Shown here: in pieces, positions 63,126-64,000 of the stretch
How the letters are laid out: each line of letters starts with the position of its first letter
Numbering within the stretch: position 1 is the stretch's first letter
DNA from: Hyposmocoma kahamanoa
Lineage: Eukaryota; Arthropoda; Insecta; Lepidoptera; Cosmopterigidae
Length of the DNA stretch: 64,000 nt
Assembly (NCBI RefSeq): GCF_003589595.1
Contig: NW_020654810.1
Location: 8,705,084 to 8,769,083 of the forward strand
Direction: 5' to 3'
Made by a program: the position numbers and the translations under genes
The notes under the pieces: generated by a model
What the model was told of the DNA's origin: nothing
The model's input: the letters and a program-made list of their open reading frames with translations, nothing else
The model's database searches: none

Positions 63126-64000
63126 TCAGACTTGTTAGCGGACATTTTGAAAACTACTTCAATAACAAAATAATGAATGAAACGTGGAATGCTATTAAAT
63201 CTAATAATAAAGTTGCTTTTGTCATTGGCGTCGTATTTCTAGATTGTCGTAATACTTGGCTCAAACGTTGTTTTGATATTCAAAAAGCACATGTAACGAA
63301 TAACTTAAATGAGGCGTATCGTCAACGGGACGAACTATCGATTTGTATGAAATGCTATTTTGGCGTATTGCCAGATGTAGACAAAATCTGTTCGAGTTGA
63401 ATAACTATCTGTCAATGTTTGCTTTATATGAAGTCACGGACACCTAATTAAGAATTTGGCACGTTGAGTTTCAGAAGGAAAGAATTTAAGTCTAAAGTCT
63501 TCTACTACATCAAATGGCTTTGGTTAATTCCGCATAACAGTGAAAGCGTTGAATCAATAACTTTGGAAAAAATATATAGTAAAATTAATATACGCTGATT
63601 ACTATACGTTGTGATAATACGACTCCTAAAAATTTTCACGATGGAAAAAATAACACAAACTTCTACATTTTACAAGAAAACCGCTGTATTCAATGCATAC
63701 ATATACCAAGGTTTTTTTTATATCAAAATTAAATTGAACACGTATACTATACGATATAAATTGTTCAAATGGCTTTTCGTTTGTAAAAAAAAATCTGAAA
63801 TAAAGCCAAAGAAAATGAACCGATTAGTATGGGACAAATTGGAATTCGAGCTGAGGCATTATAGACTCTTTAAGAAACCTTTATAATGCAGAACGTTAGC
63901 AACACTGAATAAGAACGAAAATAAGTCGCTAGCTGTTAACAGAGCACTATGTAAATAACTTTCTAAGAAGAATCTGTAATCGCCATGCTTACTGTGAGAG
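63126..64000. other. End of window, no gene supported
   Basis: Two open frames of 75 and 91 codons on the plus strand (63173-63400 and 63611-63886) read as basic, Lys/Phe/Tyr-rich peptides; I recognise neither and see no splice context. Confidence 0.35.

Overview
This is an AT-rich eukaryotic nuclear window with GT-AG introns, many retroposons and fold-back DNA elements. The gene structures, the mariner element and the type of SINE and LINE tails suggest a moth or butterfly (Lepidoptera); this is an inference from pattern recognition, not a database match.

Layout. Positions 1 to about 20,900 hold no protein gene I can support: the stretch is intergenic, or a long intron of an unseen gene, filled with tRNA-derived SINEs, an unclassified ~300-bp repeat (family E, ten copies in the window), a decayed RTE-type LINE tail, a 430-bp hAT-like MITE with 8-bp target duplication, and a 547-bp fold-back element with 9-bp target duplication. 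Genes start at 20,928: TMEM11/PMI (+, 3 exons) lies tail-to-tail with a DHRS7B-like short-chain dehydrogenase/reductase (-, 5 exons, 22,491-27,389), whose last intron contains a complete but dead mariner element. Next comes a small THAP-domain gene (-, 2 exons, 28,147-29,136). Head-to-head with it, about 2.4 kb away, is the main gene of the window: Nipped-B/NIPBL, the cohesin loader (+, 25 coding exons, 31,568-58,993). I could place every exon with consistent reading phase; the sum is 5,955 nt, 1,984 residues. Its introns are loaded with SINEs, LINE fragments and MITEs. A terminal exon of an unidentified gene on the minus strand ends at 60,426, tail-to-tail with Nipped-B. The last 3.4 kb is repeat-rich, with a 1-kb nested fold-back and a triple tandem MITE array.

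The genes are ordinary conserved single-copy loci: mitochondrial inner membrane shape (TMEM11), lipid/carbonyl reduction (DHRS7B-like), DNA binding (THAP) and cohesin loading (Nipped-B). They do not form a functional cluster. I did not find a convincing new biological system. The most noteworthy unexplained material is the set of fold-back or inverted-repeat elements, several with clear target duplications, which look like undescribed non-autonomous transposon families.
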